A stretch of DNA of 64,000 bases, taken from NCBI GenBank assembly GCA_963760715.1, contig CAVXDY010000003.1:186001-250000 (forward strand), written 5' to 3'. The notes below the pieces were generated by a model. That model saw only the letters and a list, made by a program, of their open reading frames with translations. It searched no databases and was not told where the DNA came from. The stretch comes from CAVXDY01 sp963760715. Its GTDB lineage: Bacteria > Actinomycetota > Thermoleophilia > Miltoncostaeales > Miltoncostaeaceae. Position 1 is the first letter of the stretch. Each line of letters begins with the position of its first letter. A program made the position numbers and the translations under genes. Of the stretch, positions 45,600 to 53,651 are shown one piece after another.

Positions 45600-45715
45600 C
45601 CCCCGCCGATGCAGAGGGCGGCGGGCCCGAGCTCCGTGGCGGGCGCGCCCGCCCGGGCGCCGTTGATGGCCCCGGTCGGGGTCCGCACCGCGCTCGCGAT
45701 CACCGCCTGGGCCAT
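45596..45715 (-). pseudogene. 39-codon remnant of a thiolase (acetyl-CoA acetyltransferase) gene
   Basis: The frame begins MAQAVIASAVRTPTGAING, which is the N-terminal strand and loop of thiolases (xxAVIVSAVRTPxG). After about 20 unassigned residues it ends with AALCIGGG, the thiolase C-terminal active-site segment (xLCIGGGxG). Around 350 intervening residues, including both catalytic cysteine regions, are missing. The remnant keeps a GGGGAGGA ribosome-binding site and an ATGA overlap with the acyltransferase gene. It looks like an internal deletion that spared the ends. It could still serve as a leader cistron for coupling. Confidence 0.62.
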
Positions 45716-45799
45716 GGGCTCCTCCCCGATCCTCGGCCGCGAAACCTACGGGACCAGGTGGGGGTACAGCGAACGAGCCGCGGCGTCGATACATAAGAC

Positions 45800-46339
45800 A
45801 TGAACGAAAGCAACCCCCACAAGACCAGGTCAGCCGCCCGTAAGGCTAGGCCCGCCGCAACCTCCTTCGTTCTCCTCGCGATCGCCGCGCTGGGCTTCAC
45901 CTTCTCGGCGATGCCCGCCGCCGCCGCGCCGGTCACCGCTCCGACCATGGAGTCCGCGGTGCTCAGCGAGATGAACATCGCCCGGGCCAACAACCACCGG
46001 GCGCCCCTGCGGATGCTGAACACGCTGACCCTGCCGGCACGCGCACAGAGCCGTTACCTGCTGAAGGCCGGGCTGCTCTCGCACGACAGCCGCGACGGCA
46101 CCCCCTTCTGGACCCGCCTCGAGCGCGCCGGGTTCCCCCGCACCCGCTCGATGGGCGAGAACCTGGTCGAGCTCGGCGGCTGCGACGAGTCCACGGCGCG
46201 TCTCGCGGTGCAACTCTGGATGCACAGCCCGGCCCACCGCGCCAACATGCTCGACAAGCGGTTCCACGTGACCGGCGTCGGCGTGTCCTTCAGCGCCAAC
46301 TGCGACGTCACGGTCATCACGGCCGACTACGGCAGCTGA
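45800..46339 (+). CDS. exported CAP/SCP-domain protein
   Basis: A 179-residue exported protein. A basic N-terminus and hydrophobic signal segment (FVLLAIAALGFTFSAMPAAAA) lead into a CAP domain with EMNIARANNHRAPL, LSHDSRDGTPFWTRLERAGF, MGENLVELGG and AVQLWMHSPAHRANML, the last holding the conserved histidine and the family signature. Bacterial CAP proteins are extracellular and of unclear role, often envelope-related. Two cysteines (GGCDE, NCDV) may pair. ATG at 45800; the region upstream (about 85 bp to the divergent thiolase remnant) is AT-richer than average (GATACATAAGAC). Confidence 0.85.
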   Translation: MNESNPHKTRSAARKARPAATSFVLLAIAALGFTFSAMPAAAAPVTAPTMESAVLSEMNIARANNHRAPLRMLNTLTLPARAQSRYLLKAGLLSHDSRDGTPFWTRLERAGFPRTRSMGENLVELGGCDESTARLAVQLWMHSPAHRANMLDKRFHVTGVGVSFSANCDVTVITADYGS

Positions 46340-46366
46340 GCCGCCGGCCGGGCCGGGCCGCGAGGC

Positions 46367-46687
46367 CTAGGCCTGGAAGCTCTTCCCGCAGCCGCAGGAG
46401 GCGGAGGCGTTCGGGTTGTTGATGAGGAACCCGGCGCCCTGGAAGCCCTCCTCGTAGTCCAGCTCCACCCCGAGCAGGTAGGGAACGCTGTAGCGGTCCA
46501 CGATCACGCGGACGCCGTCGTTCTCGACCACCTCGTCACCGTCCTCCGGCGCACTCAGCGAGAGGTCGTACTCGAACCCCGAGCAGCCTCCGGGGACGAC
46601 CTGCACGCGCAGGCCGGCGCCGGGATCGGCCTCGGCGGCGATGAGCGATCGGAGCTTGTCCTTGGCCTCGGCGGTGAGGGTGACCAT
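46367..46687 (-). CDS. erpA: A-type iron-sulfur carrier protein (ErpA/IscA/HesB)
   Basis: A 106-residue cytosolic protein that carries and delivers iron-sulfur clusters. The three cluster cysteines are C35 in PGGCSGFEYDL, and C98 and C100 in SCGCGKSF near the C-terminus. The SAPEDGDEVVENDGVRVIVD and GAGFLINNPNA strands match ErpA-type proteins. ATG at 46687 begins the canonical VTLTAEAKDKLR helix and is preceded by a GGTCACACG stretch. It is monocistronic, between a CAP protein gene and an exported repeat protein. There is no suf or isc cluster in the window. Confidence 0.9.
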   Translation of the reverse strand: MVTLTAEAKDKLRSLIAAEADPGAGLRVQVVPGGCSGFEYDLSLSAPEDGDEVVENDGVRVIVDRYSVPYLLGVELDYEEGFQGAGFLINNPNASASCGCGKSFQA

Positions 46688-46772
46688 CGTGTGACCTCTC
46701 GGACGGGACGGCTCGACAGAGTGCACGTCGAGTGTGGCAAAGAGCCCCGCCCCGCGCAATGTCCTTCGCCCG

Positions 46773-48026
46773 TTAACGACCTCTCAGGGGACGAACCTTC
46801 CAGAGCACCGAGCGGGCGTTTCCGGCGCGATCGGCGATGGTGACGGCGACGGTCGAGCGCCCGGCCGGCACCCCCCGCGCCGGCAGCTCCAGGGTTCTCG
46901 CCGTCACGCGGGCCTCGTCGGTCACATCCCGCCCGCCCACGGTCACGCGCACGGATGCCGGATCGACCCCCGTCCCGCCCTGGTCGTCGCGGTAACGCAC
47001 CACCAGGCCTCCCCCGGGCGGCTCGCGCAGGACGGCCTTCGGGGTCCTCGGCGGCGTCTGGCGCCCGCCGCGCGGCCACAGCGGGAGCGGCCCCGGCGCG
47101 AACGCCAGCGCCGCCTGGGACGTGGCCCACACCGACGGCGCCACGGACTCACGCGAGTTGCGCACGCCCCCGTCGGGCAGCTGGAGGCGCCGCAGCAGCC
47201 GGACCGGACCCCCGGCGCGATTCCAGGGCGGACGGTCCGGGCGGTCGCCCAGCGTGCGCAGCGCGACGGTCACCCACGCGGTCGTGAGGGCCGTGCTCTC
47301 GCCGCCCACCACCGCCGGGAACCCGCCGTCGGGGTTCTGCACGCGGCGAAGGAACTCGCGCGCCCGGCGGAGCGAGGCCGCGAGCTCGGGCCTCCTCCCC
47401 GCCGCAACGAGAGCCTGGACGGCGACCGACGTGGTGTTCGGGTCGCGCCCCAGCGGGCTCTCATCGGCCGACCACCCGCCGTCCTCGCGCTGCCGGCCCT
47501 CGAGGGCGCTCCTCGCGCGGCGCACCGAGAAGGAGTCGGCGGGGAGCCCGCCGGCGCGCAGCGCCAGGATCCCCCACGCCGTGGTGGACGGGCCGTCGCC
47601 GATGGAGCCGTCGGCGTTCTGGGCCGTGAGGACCTCGCGCATGAGGTTGCGGCCGCCCGTCCTCCGTGGGTCGAGCCCCGCCGCGCCGGCCGCGACGGCC
47701 GTGCGCTCGATGTCGCCCAGCATGGGCTTGCGCAGCGGGCGCGCCATCGCGTCGCGCAGCGATGCGTGCCCCGCGCGCCAGCGCTCCGCCCGCTCGCCCG
47801 CGGCGGTCACCGCCAGGGTGGCCCAGGCCGTGTCGTTCGGGTCGGTTCCACCACCCACCGAGAAGCCGCCGCCGAAACGGTCCTGGTGCGCGGCGAGGTT
47901 GTCCAGCGCCCGCGAGAGCGGGCCCGCCTGGGCGGCCGCCGGCAGGACGAGGCCCAGCGCGGCCGCGAGGCCGGTCGCGATCACGGTGTGCGGGCGCGCA
48001 CCGCTGCGGAGTGGGCGGGGAGCCAC
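46773..48026 (-). CDS. exported prenyltransferase/squalene-cyclase-repeat protein
   Basis: A 417-residue protein with a signal peptide (TVIATGLAAALGLVLPAAAQAG). The mature part is an alpha/alpha-toroid built from about five repeats with QW-like motifs: AAHQDRFGGGFSVGGG, TAQNADGSIGDGPSTTAWGIL, GRQREDGGWSAD and RRVQNPDGGFPAVVGGES. The fold is shared with terpene cyclases and prenyltransferase beta subunits, but the DxDD catalytic motif is absent, so it is more likely a binding or structural protein. A C-terminal beta-sandwich follows (about 330-417, GVDPASVRVTVGGRDV). GTG at 48026. Confidence 0.72.
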   Translation of the reverse strand: MAPRPLRSGARPHTVIATGLAAALGLVLPAAAQAGPLSRALDNLAAHQDRFGGGFSVGGGTDPNDTAWATLAVTAAGERAERWRAGHASLRDAMARPLRKPMLGDIERTAVAAGAAGLDPRRTGGRNLMREVLTAQNADGSIGDGPSTTAWGILALRAGGLPADSFSVRRARSALEGRQREDGGWSADESPLGRDPNTTSVAVQALVAAGRRPELAASLRRAREFLRRVQNPDGGFPAVVGGESTALTTAWVTVALRTLGDRPDRPPWNRAGGPVRLLRRLQLPDGGVRNSRESVAPSVWATSQAALAFAPGPLPLWPRGGRQTPPRTPKAVLREPPGGGLVVRYRDDQGGTGVDPASVRVTVGGRDVTDEARVTARTLELPARGVPAGRSTVAVTIADRAGNARSVLWKVRPLRGR

Positions 48027-48130
48027 GGCCGCAAGTCTTCCGACGGGTGTCGGGGCTCACAACTCCCCATCCGACGAGTGGGGCGCCACCCATCGGCCGC
48101 AAGCCTTCAAGAGGTTGCTACCGTCCGGCC

Positions 48131-48652
48131 GTGAGCTCCGCCCCGCCACCGGGCGCTCCGCGCCGGTCGCCCATCGCCCTCGCCCTCTCGGACCGCGACG
48201 GCAACCTGCGCACGTCCCTCATCCTGGGCATCGTGGTCGTGGCGCTGGCCCTCCTGGCGATCGGGATGTTCGCCGCGCTGCTGGCCGCGGACGCGGGCAG
48301 CCCCGAGACGCTGGCCATCTGGATGGTTGGCGCCCTGATCGTGATCAAGCTGCCGCTGCTGGCGGTGGTGTGGTGGATCATCTCGCGCCGCCGCGACGAT
48401 CCCTCGGGCGGCGGCTGGTCGAGCAAGGAGTGCGGCGAGATCCTGGCCTACCTGGAGCGGCAGGCCGACGAGAGCCGTGAGCGCGAGGACGCGGCGGCGC
48501 GCCTCGCCTACTTCGCCCGCGAGGCGTGGTTCGTGGCCGACTCGGCTCGGGACGCCGACAAGGCCGAGGCCGTGGCCGTGGCGGTGCGGATCGACGGCAT
48601 GGCCAGCCGTGCGGGGGCCTCGGGCCGGCGCGCCGTCTCGCCAGGGCCCTAG
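48131..48652 (+). CDS. membrane protein with two helices and a charged cytosolic domain
   Basis: A 173-residue protein with two adjacent transmembrane helices (SLILGIVVVALALLAIGMFAALL and LAIWMVGALIVIKLPLLAVVWWII), followed by a cytosolic domain rich in charged helices (CGEILAYLERQADESREREDAAARLAYFAREAWF). A single cysteine lies at the junction. I recognise no family. GTG at 48131 is preceded by a CCGGCC stretch, so the start is moderately certain. The 3' end overlaps the convergent DMT transporter by 4 bp. Confidence 0.65.
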   Translation: MSSAPPPGAPRRSPIALALSDRDGNLRTSLILGIVVVALALLAIGMFAALLAADAGSPETLAIWMVGALIVIKLPLLAVVWWIISRRRDDPSGGGWSSKECGEILAYLERQADESREREDAAARLAYFAREAWFVADSARDADKAEAVAVAVRIDGMASRAGASGRRAVSPGP

Positions 48653-49095
48653 CCGGACCGCAGCAGCAGCACCAGGCTGGCGCACATCAGCGCGAGGGCC
48701 GCCAGCCGCTCCCACGAGAAGGGCACCGCGTCGGCGCCCAGCCACCCGAAGCGGTCGATCAGGGCCGCCAGCGCCACCTGGCCGACGATGACGGCCACGA
48801 AGGTCGTGGTGACGCCCAGGCGCGGCGATGCCACGAGCGTGGCGAACACGAAGACCGCCCCGAACGCTCCGCCCAGATACGCCCACCAGGGCCCGCCCCC
48901 CAGCGCCCCGAGGCGCCCGGCGTCACCGGCGACCACCACCGCGCCGAACAGGAGCACGGTGCCCACGACGAACGAGACCAGCGCACTCCCGACGGGGGAG
49001 CCGAGCACCAGGCGCAGGCGCGCGTTCACCGGCGCCTGGGCGGCGATCATCGCGCCGCCGATCAGCGGGAGCAGCAGGTAGGCGTAGCGCGGCAT
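48649..49095 (-). CDS. DMT-superfamily (DUF606/YdcZ-like) membrane transporter
   Basis: A 148-residue protein with five hydrophobic helices, matching the short DUF606/YdcZ members of the drug/metabolite transporter superfamily. GGAMIAAQAPVNARLR near the N-terminus, VVGTVLLF, PWWAYLGGAFGAVFVFATLVASPRLG, and the last helix ending LMCASLVLLL are consistent with this. Such half-sized proteins probably dimerise. The substrate is unknown. ATG at 49095 has a GGAGGGACGCC ribosome-binding region. Confidence 0.82.
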   Translation of the reverse strand: MPRYAYLLLPLIGGAMIAAQAPVNARLRLVLGSPVGSALVSFVVGTVLLFGAVVVAGDAGRLGALGGGPWWAYLGGAFGAVFVFATLVASPRLGVTTTFVAVIVGQVALAALIDRFGWLGADAVPFSWERLAALALMCASLVLLLRSG

Positions 49096-49136
49096 GGCGT
49101 CCCTCCGGGTCGGGGTGCGGCCACGCTAGCGAGCGG

Positions 49137-49373
49137 TCAGCCTCCCGCGTCCGGGTGGCGCCGCACGACCGATCCGGGGACCACCCCGGGCCGCGGCGCC
49201 GGCCTCTCGAGGGCCGGCTGGAGAACCTCCCCGACGCCGAGGCACCCGTAGCACGTGACGAGCTCGTAGCCGCGGCCCTCGGGGCGGCACAGGATCTGCC
49301 GCTGCCCCCAGCAGATCGGGCACGGGGCCCAGACCACGGGGGTCGCCGAGGTGTCGGGTGTCAGGCGTGCCAT
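49137..49373 (-). CDS. small zinc-ribbon-like protein
   Basis: A 78-residue protein with two CxxC pairs (PCPICWGQ and TCYGCLGVG, about 25 residues apart). This is the spacing of a DnaJ-type zinc ribbon half. It has no membrane segment. ATG at 49373 overlaps the end of the BTAD regulator by 13 bp, so it is probably co-translated. The function is unknown; it may bind metal and interact with the regulator or nucleic acid. Confidence 0.7.
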   Translation of the reverse strand: MARLTPDTSATPVVWAPCPICWGQRQILCRPEGRGYELVTCYGCLGVGEVLQPALERPAPRPGVVPGSVVRRHPDAGG

Positions 49374-50191
49374 TCCTCCGCCGCCCCGGTGGAGGGGACG
49401 TCGCCCCGCCGGATCCGCTCGACAAGGGCCAGCGTCTCGGCGCCGGGATCGGCGCCCAGGGAACGGCGCATCGCGTCGGCGCACAGACCGAGCTGCCGGA
49501 GGGCCAGCGAGCGCTGGCCGGCCTCCGCGTAGCACCGCATCAGCAGGCGGTGGAGATCCTCGCGCTCGGGCTCCACGCCGAGGCCCCGCCGGCAGAGGCC
49601 GATGGCCGCGCCGGCGTCTCCCAGCCGCCGCTCGCACTCGGCGAGGTCGGTCACCGCCGCGAGGTGGGTCTCGGCGAGCTCCCGGCGGAAGGGATCGATC
49701 CACGCCTCGTACCGGTCGTCCTCGAACAGGTCGCCCTCGTAGAGCGCGACCCCGGACCGGAGGTGGGCCGCGGCGCCCTCGATGTCCCCCGCGCGCCGGC
49801 GGACCCGCGCCGCGGCGACCAGGCGCTCCAGCTCCTCGGCGTCCACGCGGATCGCGAGCGACGGGTCGAGCCGGTAGGCGCCGTCCTCGAACACGCACAC
49901 CGAGCGACCGCCCAGGGGCTCGCGCAGACGGTTGCGCAGCCCCCAGACCGAGACGTTCAGGTTGTTGCGGGCCTGCGAGGGGGATGACCCCGGCCAGAAG
50001 ACCTCGGTCAGCTCCTCGCGGGGGACGGGCCGGCGCCGGTGGAGCAGCAGGTACTGGAAGACCCCGCGTTCGCGGCGGCCCGCCCGGAAGGGGACGGGCC
50101 GGCCGTCGATCTCGACGCGAAGCGGCCCGAGGCCGGCGACGGCGAGGTGCGCGGCGGCGGCCGCCGGCGCGGGAGGGGCGCTCACAGCCAC
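49361..50191 (-). CDS. BTAD-domain (SARP/AfsR-type) transcriptional regulator
   Basis: A 276-residue regulator. The N-terminal winged-helix DNA-binding domain (about 20-110) contains the OmpR-like GPLRVEIDGRPVPFRAGRRERGVFQYLLLHRRRPVPREELTEVFW and NVSVWGLRNRLRE. A bacterial transcriptional activation domain made of TPR-like helices follows (about 115-255, YEGDLFEDDRYEAWIDPFRRELAE; DLHRLLMRCYAEAGQRSLALRQ). Such proteins activate genes in actinobacteria. The start may be GTG at 50191 or 50185. It overlaps the 72-residue gene upstream and the zinc-ribbon gene downstream. Target genes are not identifiable. Confidence 0.88.
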   Translation of the reverse strand: MAVSAPPAPAAAAAHLAVAGLGPLRVEIDGRPVPFRAGRRERGVFQYLLLHRRRPVPREELTEVFWPGSSPSQARNNLNVSVWGLRNRLREPLGGRSVCVFEDGAYRLDPSLAIRVDAEELERLVAAARVRRRAGDIEGAAAHLRSGVALYEGDLFEDDRYEAWIDPFRRELAETHLAAVTDLAECERRLGDAGAAIGLCRRGLGVEPEREDLHRLLMRCYAEAGQRSLALRQLGLCADAMRRSLGADPGAETLALVERIRRGDVPSTGAAEEWHA

Positions 50192-50400
50192 GACCCCTCC
50201 TCGTCGTCGTCGAGCGGCTCGCCCTGGACGGCGTTCTCCCGTCCATTGGCCACGCGCTTCAGGAAGCGGCGCCGCGCCGCGGCGTAGTCCTCCCAGCCGG
50301 GCGGGAACTCGGGCGCAGCGCCGCCCCGGTCCCAGTCGCCGGCCTGGTCGATGCCCCGCTGGTCGTCGTCCCGGGTGACGAGGTGGAGATTGCTTGCCAC
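50182..50400 (-). CDS. small acidic protein upstream of BTAD regulator
   Basis: A 72-residue soluble protein with an unusual composition: acidic/aromatic (DQAGDWDRGG, PGWEDYAAARRRFLKRV) and an acidic C-terminus (EPLDDDEEGSWL). I recognise no family. The GTG start at 50400 has a convincing ribosome-binding site (AAGGAGAGATCACC). Its stop overlaps the start region of the BTAD gene by 10 bp, so it is the first cistron of a three-gene unit. It may modulate the regulator, but this is only positional inference. Confidence 0.65.
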   Translation of the reverse strand: MASNLHLVTRDDDQRGIDQAGDWDRGGAAPEFPPGWEDYAAARRRFLKRVANGRENAVQGEPLDDDEEGSWL

Positions 50401-50624
50401 GGTGATCTCTCCTTGGACGTACGGCCGGACGGGTGGTCGTGCCCGTCGAGTGTCCGGCGGCCCGCCTCCCCGCGATAGAGGCCCTAGGTGTGGCGTTCCC
50501 TCACCCACGTCTCGCCCTCCGGGACCCGGCCTCCCGGCGGGCCGACGCTTGTTCCGTAAGTCGTTGCGCGGCGGGGAGGGCGCCCGGGAGAATGGGTCGT
50601 CGCACAGCCCACAGAGGAGCATCG
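50401..50624. other. divergent intergenic region
   Basis: 224 bp between two divergent starts, presumably holding the promoters of the BTAD cluster (minus) and the DUF1269-like gene (plus). I see no clear -10/-35 pair, operator or RNA. A longer upstream reading of the plus-strand frame to 50433 exists but lacks a ribosome-binding site, whereas AGAGGAGC precedes the ATG at 50625. Confidence 0.5.
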
Positions 50625-51128
50625 ATGGCCAAGAAGAACCTGTTCGTCTTTCTCGGCGCCTACGCCAGCGAGGCGGACGCGCGCGCCGACTACGAGGTGC
50701 TCAAGGAGCTCCACGTCGAGGGAGCGGTCGGCACCTACGACGCGGCCGTGATCACCAAGGACGCCGACGGCAAGGTCCACGTCAACAAGGACGAGCTTCC
50801 CACCCGCCACGGCGCCTGGACCGGCATCGCGGCCGGCGCCGTGCTCGGCATCATCTTCCCCCCGTCGATCATCGGCGCGGCCGCGGTCGGCGGCGTCACC
50901 GGCGGCGTGATCGGGCACCTGTGGCACGGGATGTCCCGCAGCGACGTGAAGGAGCTCGGGGAGGGCCTGGACGCCGGCCAGGCGGCGCTGATCGTGATCG
51001 GCGACAACAAGATCGCCGACGAGATCGACAAGGCGAAGCTCAAGGCCATCAAGGAGGTCAAGAAGGAGATCGACGCGGACGCCGACGAGCTCAAGCGCGA
51101 GCTCGACGAGGCCGCGAAGGACCTGTAG
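50625..51128 (+). CDS. DUF1269-like protein with glycine-rich membrane segment
   Basis: A 167-residue protein. LFVFLGAYASEADARADYEVLKELH starts the domain, then a glycine-rich hydrophobic centre (GIAAGAVLGIIFPPSIIGAAAVGGVTGGVIG) and a charged helical C-terminus (KLKAIKEVKKEIDADADELKRELDEAAKDL) that may be a coiled coil. This matches DUF1269-like proteins, which are often stress- or membrane-associated, with no known activity. ATG at 50625 has a good AGAGGAGC ribosome-binding site. A strong hairpin follows the stop (separate entry). Confidence 0.82.
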   Translation: MAKKNLFVFLGAYASEADARADYEVLKELHVEGAVGTYDAAVITKDADGKVHVNKDELPTRHGAWTGIAAGAVLGIIFPPSIIGAAAVGGVTGGVIGHLWHGMSRSDVKELGEGLDAGQAALIVIGDNKIADEIDKAKLKAIKEVKKEIDADADELKRELDEAAKDL

Positions 51129-51149
51129 GTCCTCGGCGCTCCCGACGCG

Positions 51150-51178
51150 GCGGGCGCCCGGATCGCCGGGGCGCCCGC
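51150..51178. terminator. likely bidirectional hairpin terminator
   Basis: Arm GCGGGCGCCCGG (51150-51161), loop ATCG, arm CCGGGGCGCCCGC (51166-51178) with one extra G. It lies between two convergent genes (stops at 51128 and 51192), which supports a shared terminator. No T-run follows on either strand, as is common in high-GC genomes. Confidence 0.6.
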
Positions 51179-51191
51179 CCGTCCCGTCCGC

Positions 51192-51578
51192 CTAGGCCAG
51201 GGCCTTGGCCTTCAGGGCGTTGAACTCGTCCTGGGTGATCGCGCCGCTGTCGAGCAGGCTCTTGGCGTGGGCGATCTCCTGCGCCGGAGTGCCGGTGCCG
51301 GCGGTCTCGCGGACGTAGGTGTCGAACTCCGCCTTCGCCGCCTTCTGGTGAGCCGCGGCCCGCTCCATCATGCCCTTATGACGGACGATCACGTAGAGCA
51401 GGATCCCGAGCAATGGGAAGACGATCAACAGGATGAGCCATCCGGCCTTGGCCCAGCCGGACAGCTCGTGGTCCCGGAAGAGGTCGGTCACGATCGAGAA
51501 CAGGATCATGATCACGACGAACAGCGCGTAGATCACGATGATCGTCCAGATCAGGTCGAGAAAGCTGAAGTTGTCCAA
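51192..51578 (-). CDS. PLDc_N-type membrane protein with C-terminal SHOCT domain
   Basis: A 128-residue protein with two transmembrane helices (LIWTIIVIYALFVVIMILFSIVTDLF and GWAKAGWLILLIVFPLLGILLYVIVRH), the PLDc_N-like arrangement. It then has a linker and a SHOCT domain (AHAKSLLDSGAITQDEFNALKAKAL), a short helical module found at the C-termini of many bacterial membrane proteins. TTG at 51578 is the only start upstream of the first helix. It was chosen because the hydrophobic segment begins within the first residues. The role is unknown. Confidence 0.8.
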   Translation of the reverse strand: MDNFSFLDLIWTIIVIYALFVVIMILFSIVTDLFRDHELSGWAKAGWLILLIVFPLLGILLYVIVRHKGMMERAAAHQKAAKAEFDTYVRETAGTGTPAQEIAHAKSLLDSGAITQDEFNALKAKALA

Positions 51579-51650
51579 GTCGCCTCGCAGTCGCGTGGGT
51601 GAGGGGTTTCCGGCGCGGACCCTATAGGCGCGCCTGGCGGGAGAGCACCC

Positions 51651-52259
51651 CTAGACCGTGAACCCGGCCGGGAACGGGAATGACGTGCTGCGGTCGATGC
51701 TCGCCATGCGACCGGGCTGGAGATAGGCGAGCAGCGGCGCCTCGTGGATCAGGTCGGCATCGTCGCGCTCGAGGGCGCGCAGCGCCGCCGGGTCGACGGA
51801 GGCGGCGACGACCGCCCCCGTGATCATGCTGGCGTCGCCGAAACCGTCAACGATGCGGTCGAGCCGGCATTCGAGGTGGACGAGGCAGCCGTCCACGAGG
51901 ACGCCGTCCACCACCCGGGCGGGGATCGTGGTCAGCGCGGCGAGACCCGCCTTGGCGTCCCCGGCGCGCGGCGCGGCCGCCATCGCGATCTGCGCCACCT
52001 GCTCGGGGCGCGGGAAGCTGACGGTGAAGACCCCTGTCGCGCGGACGTTCTGGTAGGTCGCGTGGCGCGGTGTGCAGATGAAGCAGTAGTGGTTCTGCCA
52101 GCCGAGCGGCATGGCCATGTGCTTCGGAGCGATGTCGTACGCCTCCCCCTCGCGGGTCGCCACGAGCACCAGGGGCAGGACGGTGAAGAACCGTTCCCAG
52201 ACGGGCACGACGCTCACGTCGATGGGGACGGGCGCCGCAGGATCCTCTCCAGCGCTCAT
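51651..52259 (-). CDS. flavin reductase-like FMN-binding protein
   Basis: A 202-residue cytosolic protein with the split-barrel fold of flavin reductases. Typical segments are LPLVLVATREGEAYDIAPKHMAMPLG, FICTPRHATYQNVRATGVFTVSFPRPEQV and VHLECRLDRIVDGFG near the dimer interface. They bind FMN and reduce it with NAD(P)H or act on flavin-linked substrates. No partner monooxygenase gene is adjacent; the LLM enzyme is 49 kb away. ATG at 52259 is divergent from the M20 peptidase across 183 bp. Confidence 0.78.
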   Translation of the reverse strand: MSAGEDPAAPVPIDVSVVPVWERFFTVLPLVLVATREGEAYDIAPKHMAMPLGWQNHYCFICTPRHATYQNVRATGVFTVSFPRPEQVAQIAMAAAPRAGDAKAGLAALTTIPARVVDGVLVDGCLVHLECRLDRIVDGFGDASMITGAVVAASVDPAALRALERDDADLIHEAPLLAYLQPGRMASIDRSTSFPFPAGFTV

Positions 52260-52442
52260 CGGGCCTCCTCATCCGGATCGAGGCTGCAGTCTCGATGCGG
52301 GCGACCGCTCGGTCATCGGAGGAGCCCACGCCGACGATGGGTACAAACCCGCACGCGGGTGCGGGGCGTTCACCCTGGCCGGACCCGCCGCCGACGCGCG
52401 AGCCTATGGGGGCCGCGCGGGCACAAGCGAGGGAACAGAGCG

Positions 52443-53651
52443 ATGGCGAGTCCACGCAGGGAGGGCGAGGCGACGGGTCCGGCGCGGGCCGGGGCGCGGG
52501 AGCTGCTCACCTGGCTGCGGACCCGCCAGGACGAGATGACCGAGATGCTGGCGGTGCTCGCTCGGGCGGAGTCGCCCTCCACCGACAGCCGCTCGCAGGA
52601 GGGAGTGCGTGCCCTCCTCGCCGCCGAGCTCATCGACCTCGGCCACCGGGTGCGTGAGCCTGCCGCGGGAGGGGGCGGACGGCACCTCCTGGCACGCCCC
52701 GCGAACCGGCGACGGGGGCTCCCCTACCAGCTGCTGGTCGGCCACTTCGACACGGTCTGGCCCGTCGGCACGCTCGAGGAGATGCCCGTGCGCACCGACG
52801 GCGGCCGGCTGTTCGGGCCGGGCGTCTTCGACATGAAAGGGGGCCTGGTCCAGGCGATCTTCGCCCTCCGGGCGCTACGGGCCGCCGGAGCCGAGCCCGA
52901 GGTCGCGCCGGTGCTGATGATCTCCTGCGACGAGGAGATCGGCAGCCGCGACTCGGGGCGGCACATCGCGCGGCTCGCCCGGGGAGCGGTGCGCGCCCTG
53001 GTGCTCGAGCCGGCGTTCGGGCGCGGCGGCGCCCTGAAGACGCGCCGCAAGGCGGTCGGCGCCTTCTCCGTGACGATCGCCGGACGGGCGGCGCACGCCG
53101 GCATCGACCCGCAGAGCGGGGTGAGCGCGATCCTCGAGCTCTCGTATCAGGTGCAACAACTCTTCGCCCTCAACGACCCCGACCGCGGCATCACGGTGAA
53201 CGTGGGGACCATCGACGGGGGGCTGCGGCCGAACGTCATCGCCCCCGAGGCCTCCGCGAGCCTCGACGTGCGAGTGCCCACGGCCGCCGACGCGGTCGGC
53301 ATCGAGCGCGCAATCCGCGGGCTCACACCCCACCTGCCCGGAATCACGCTCCGGGTCGACGGGGGCTTCGGCCGGCCCGCGATGGAGGCCACCCCGCGCA
53401 ACCGCCGACTCTGGCAGCGGGCACGGGCGCACGCCGCGAGCCTGGGCGTCGCGCTCGAGGAGGCCGCGGTCGGCGGGGCGTCCGACGGCAACACCACAAG
53501 TCTGCACACGGCGACGCTCGACGGCCTCGGGGCCGTGGGCGACGGGGCCCATGCGCTCAACGAGCACGTCCTGGTCGCGACCATGGCGGAGCGGGCCGCG
53601 CTGCTGGCACTCCTGCTCCTCGAGCCGGACGCGCGCCGGAGCGCGCCATGA
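52443..53651 (+). CDS. M20-family metallopeptidase / deacylase
   Basis: A 402-residue cytosolic dizinc hydrolase. The metal and catalytic residues are visible in VGHFDTVWPVG (H and D), GVFDMKGGLVQAI (bridging D), SCDEEIGSRDSG (E pair) and a late NEHV histidine. The dimerisation domain (about 190-300, VTIAGRAAHAGIDPQSGVSAI) is present. The family removes C-terminal amino acids or N-acyl groups from amino acids (carboxypeptidase G2, ArgE). ATG at 52443 lies 4 codons after a GAGGGAACAG stretch. The downstream P-loop gene overlaps it by 4 bp. Confidence 0.87.
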   Translation: MASPRREGEATGPARAGARELLTWLRTRQDEMTEMLAVLARAESPSTDSRSQEGVRALLAAELIDLGHRVREPAAGGGGRHLLARPANRRRGLPYQLLVGHFDTVWPVGTLEEMPVRTDGGRLFGPGVFDMKGGLVQAIFALRALRAAGAEPEVAPVLMISCDEEIGSRDSGRHIARLARGAVRALVLEPAFGRGGALKTRRKAVGAFSVTIAGRAAHAGIDPQSGVSAILELSYQVQQLFALNDPDRGITVNVGTIDGGLRPNVIAPEASASLDVRVPTAADAVGIERAIRGLTPHLPGITLRVDGGFGRPAMEATPRNRRLWQRARAHAASLGVALEEAAVGGASDGNTTSLHTATLDGLGAVGDGAHALNEHVLVATMAERAALLALLLLEPDARRSAP

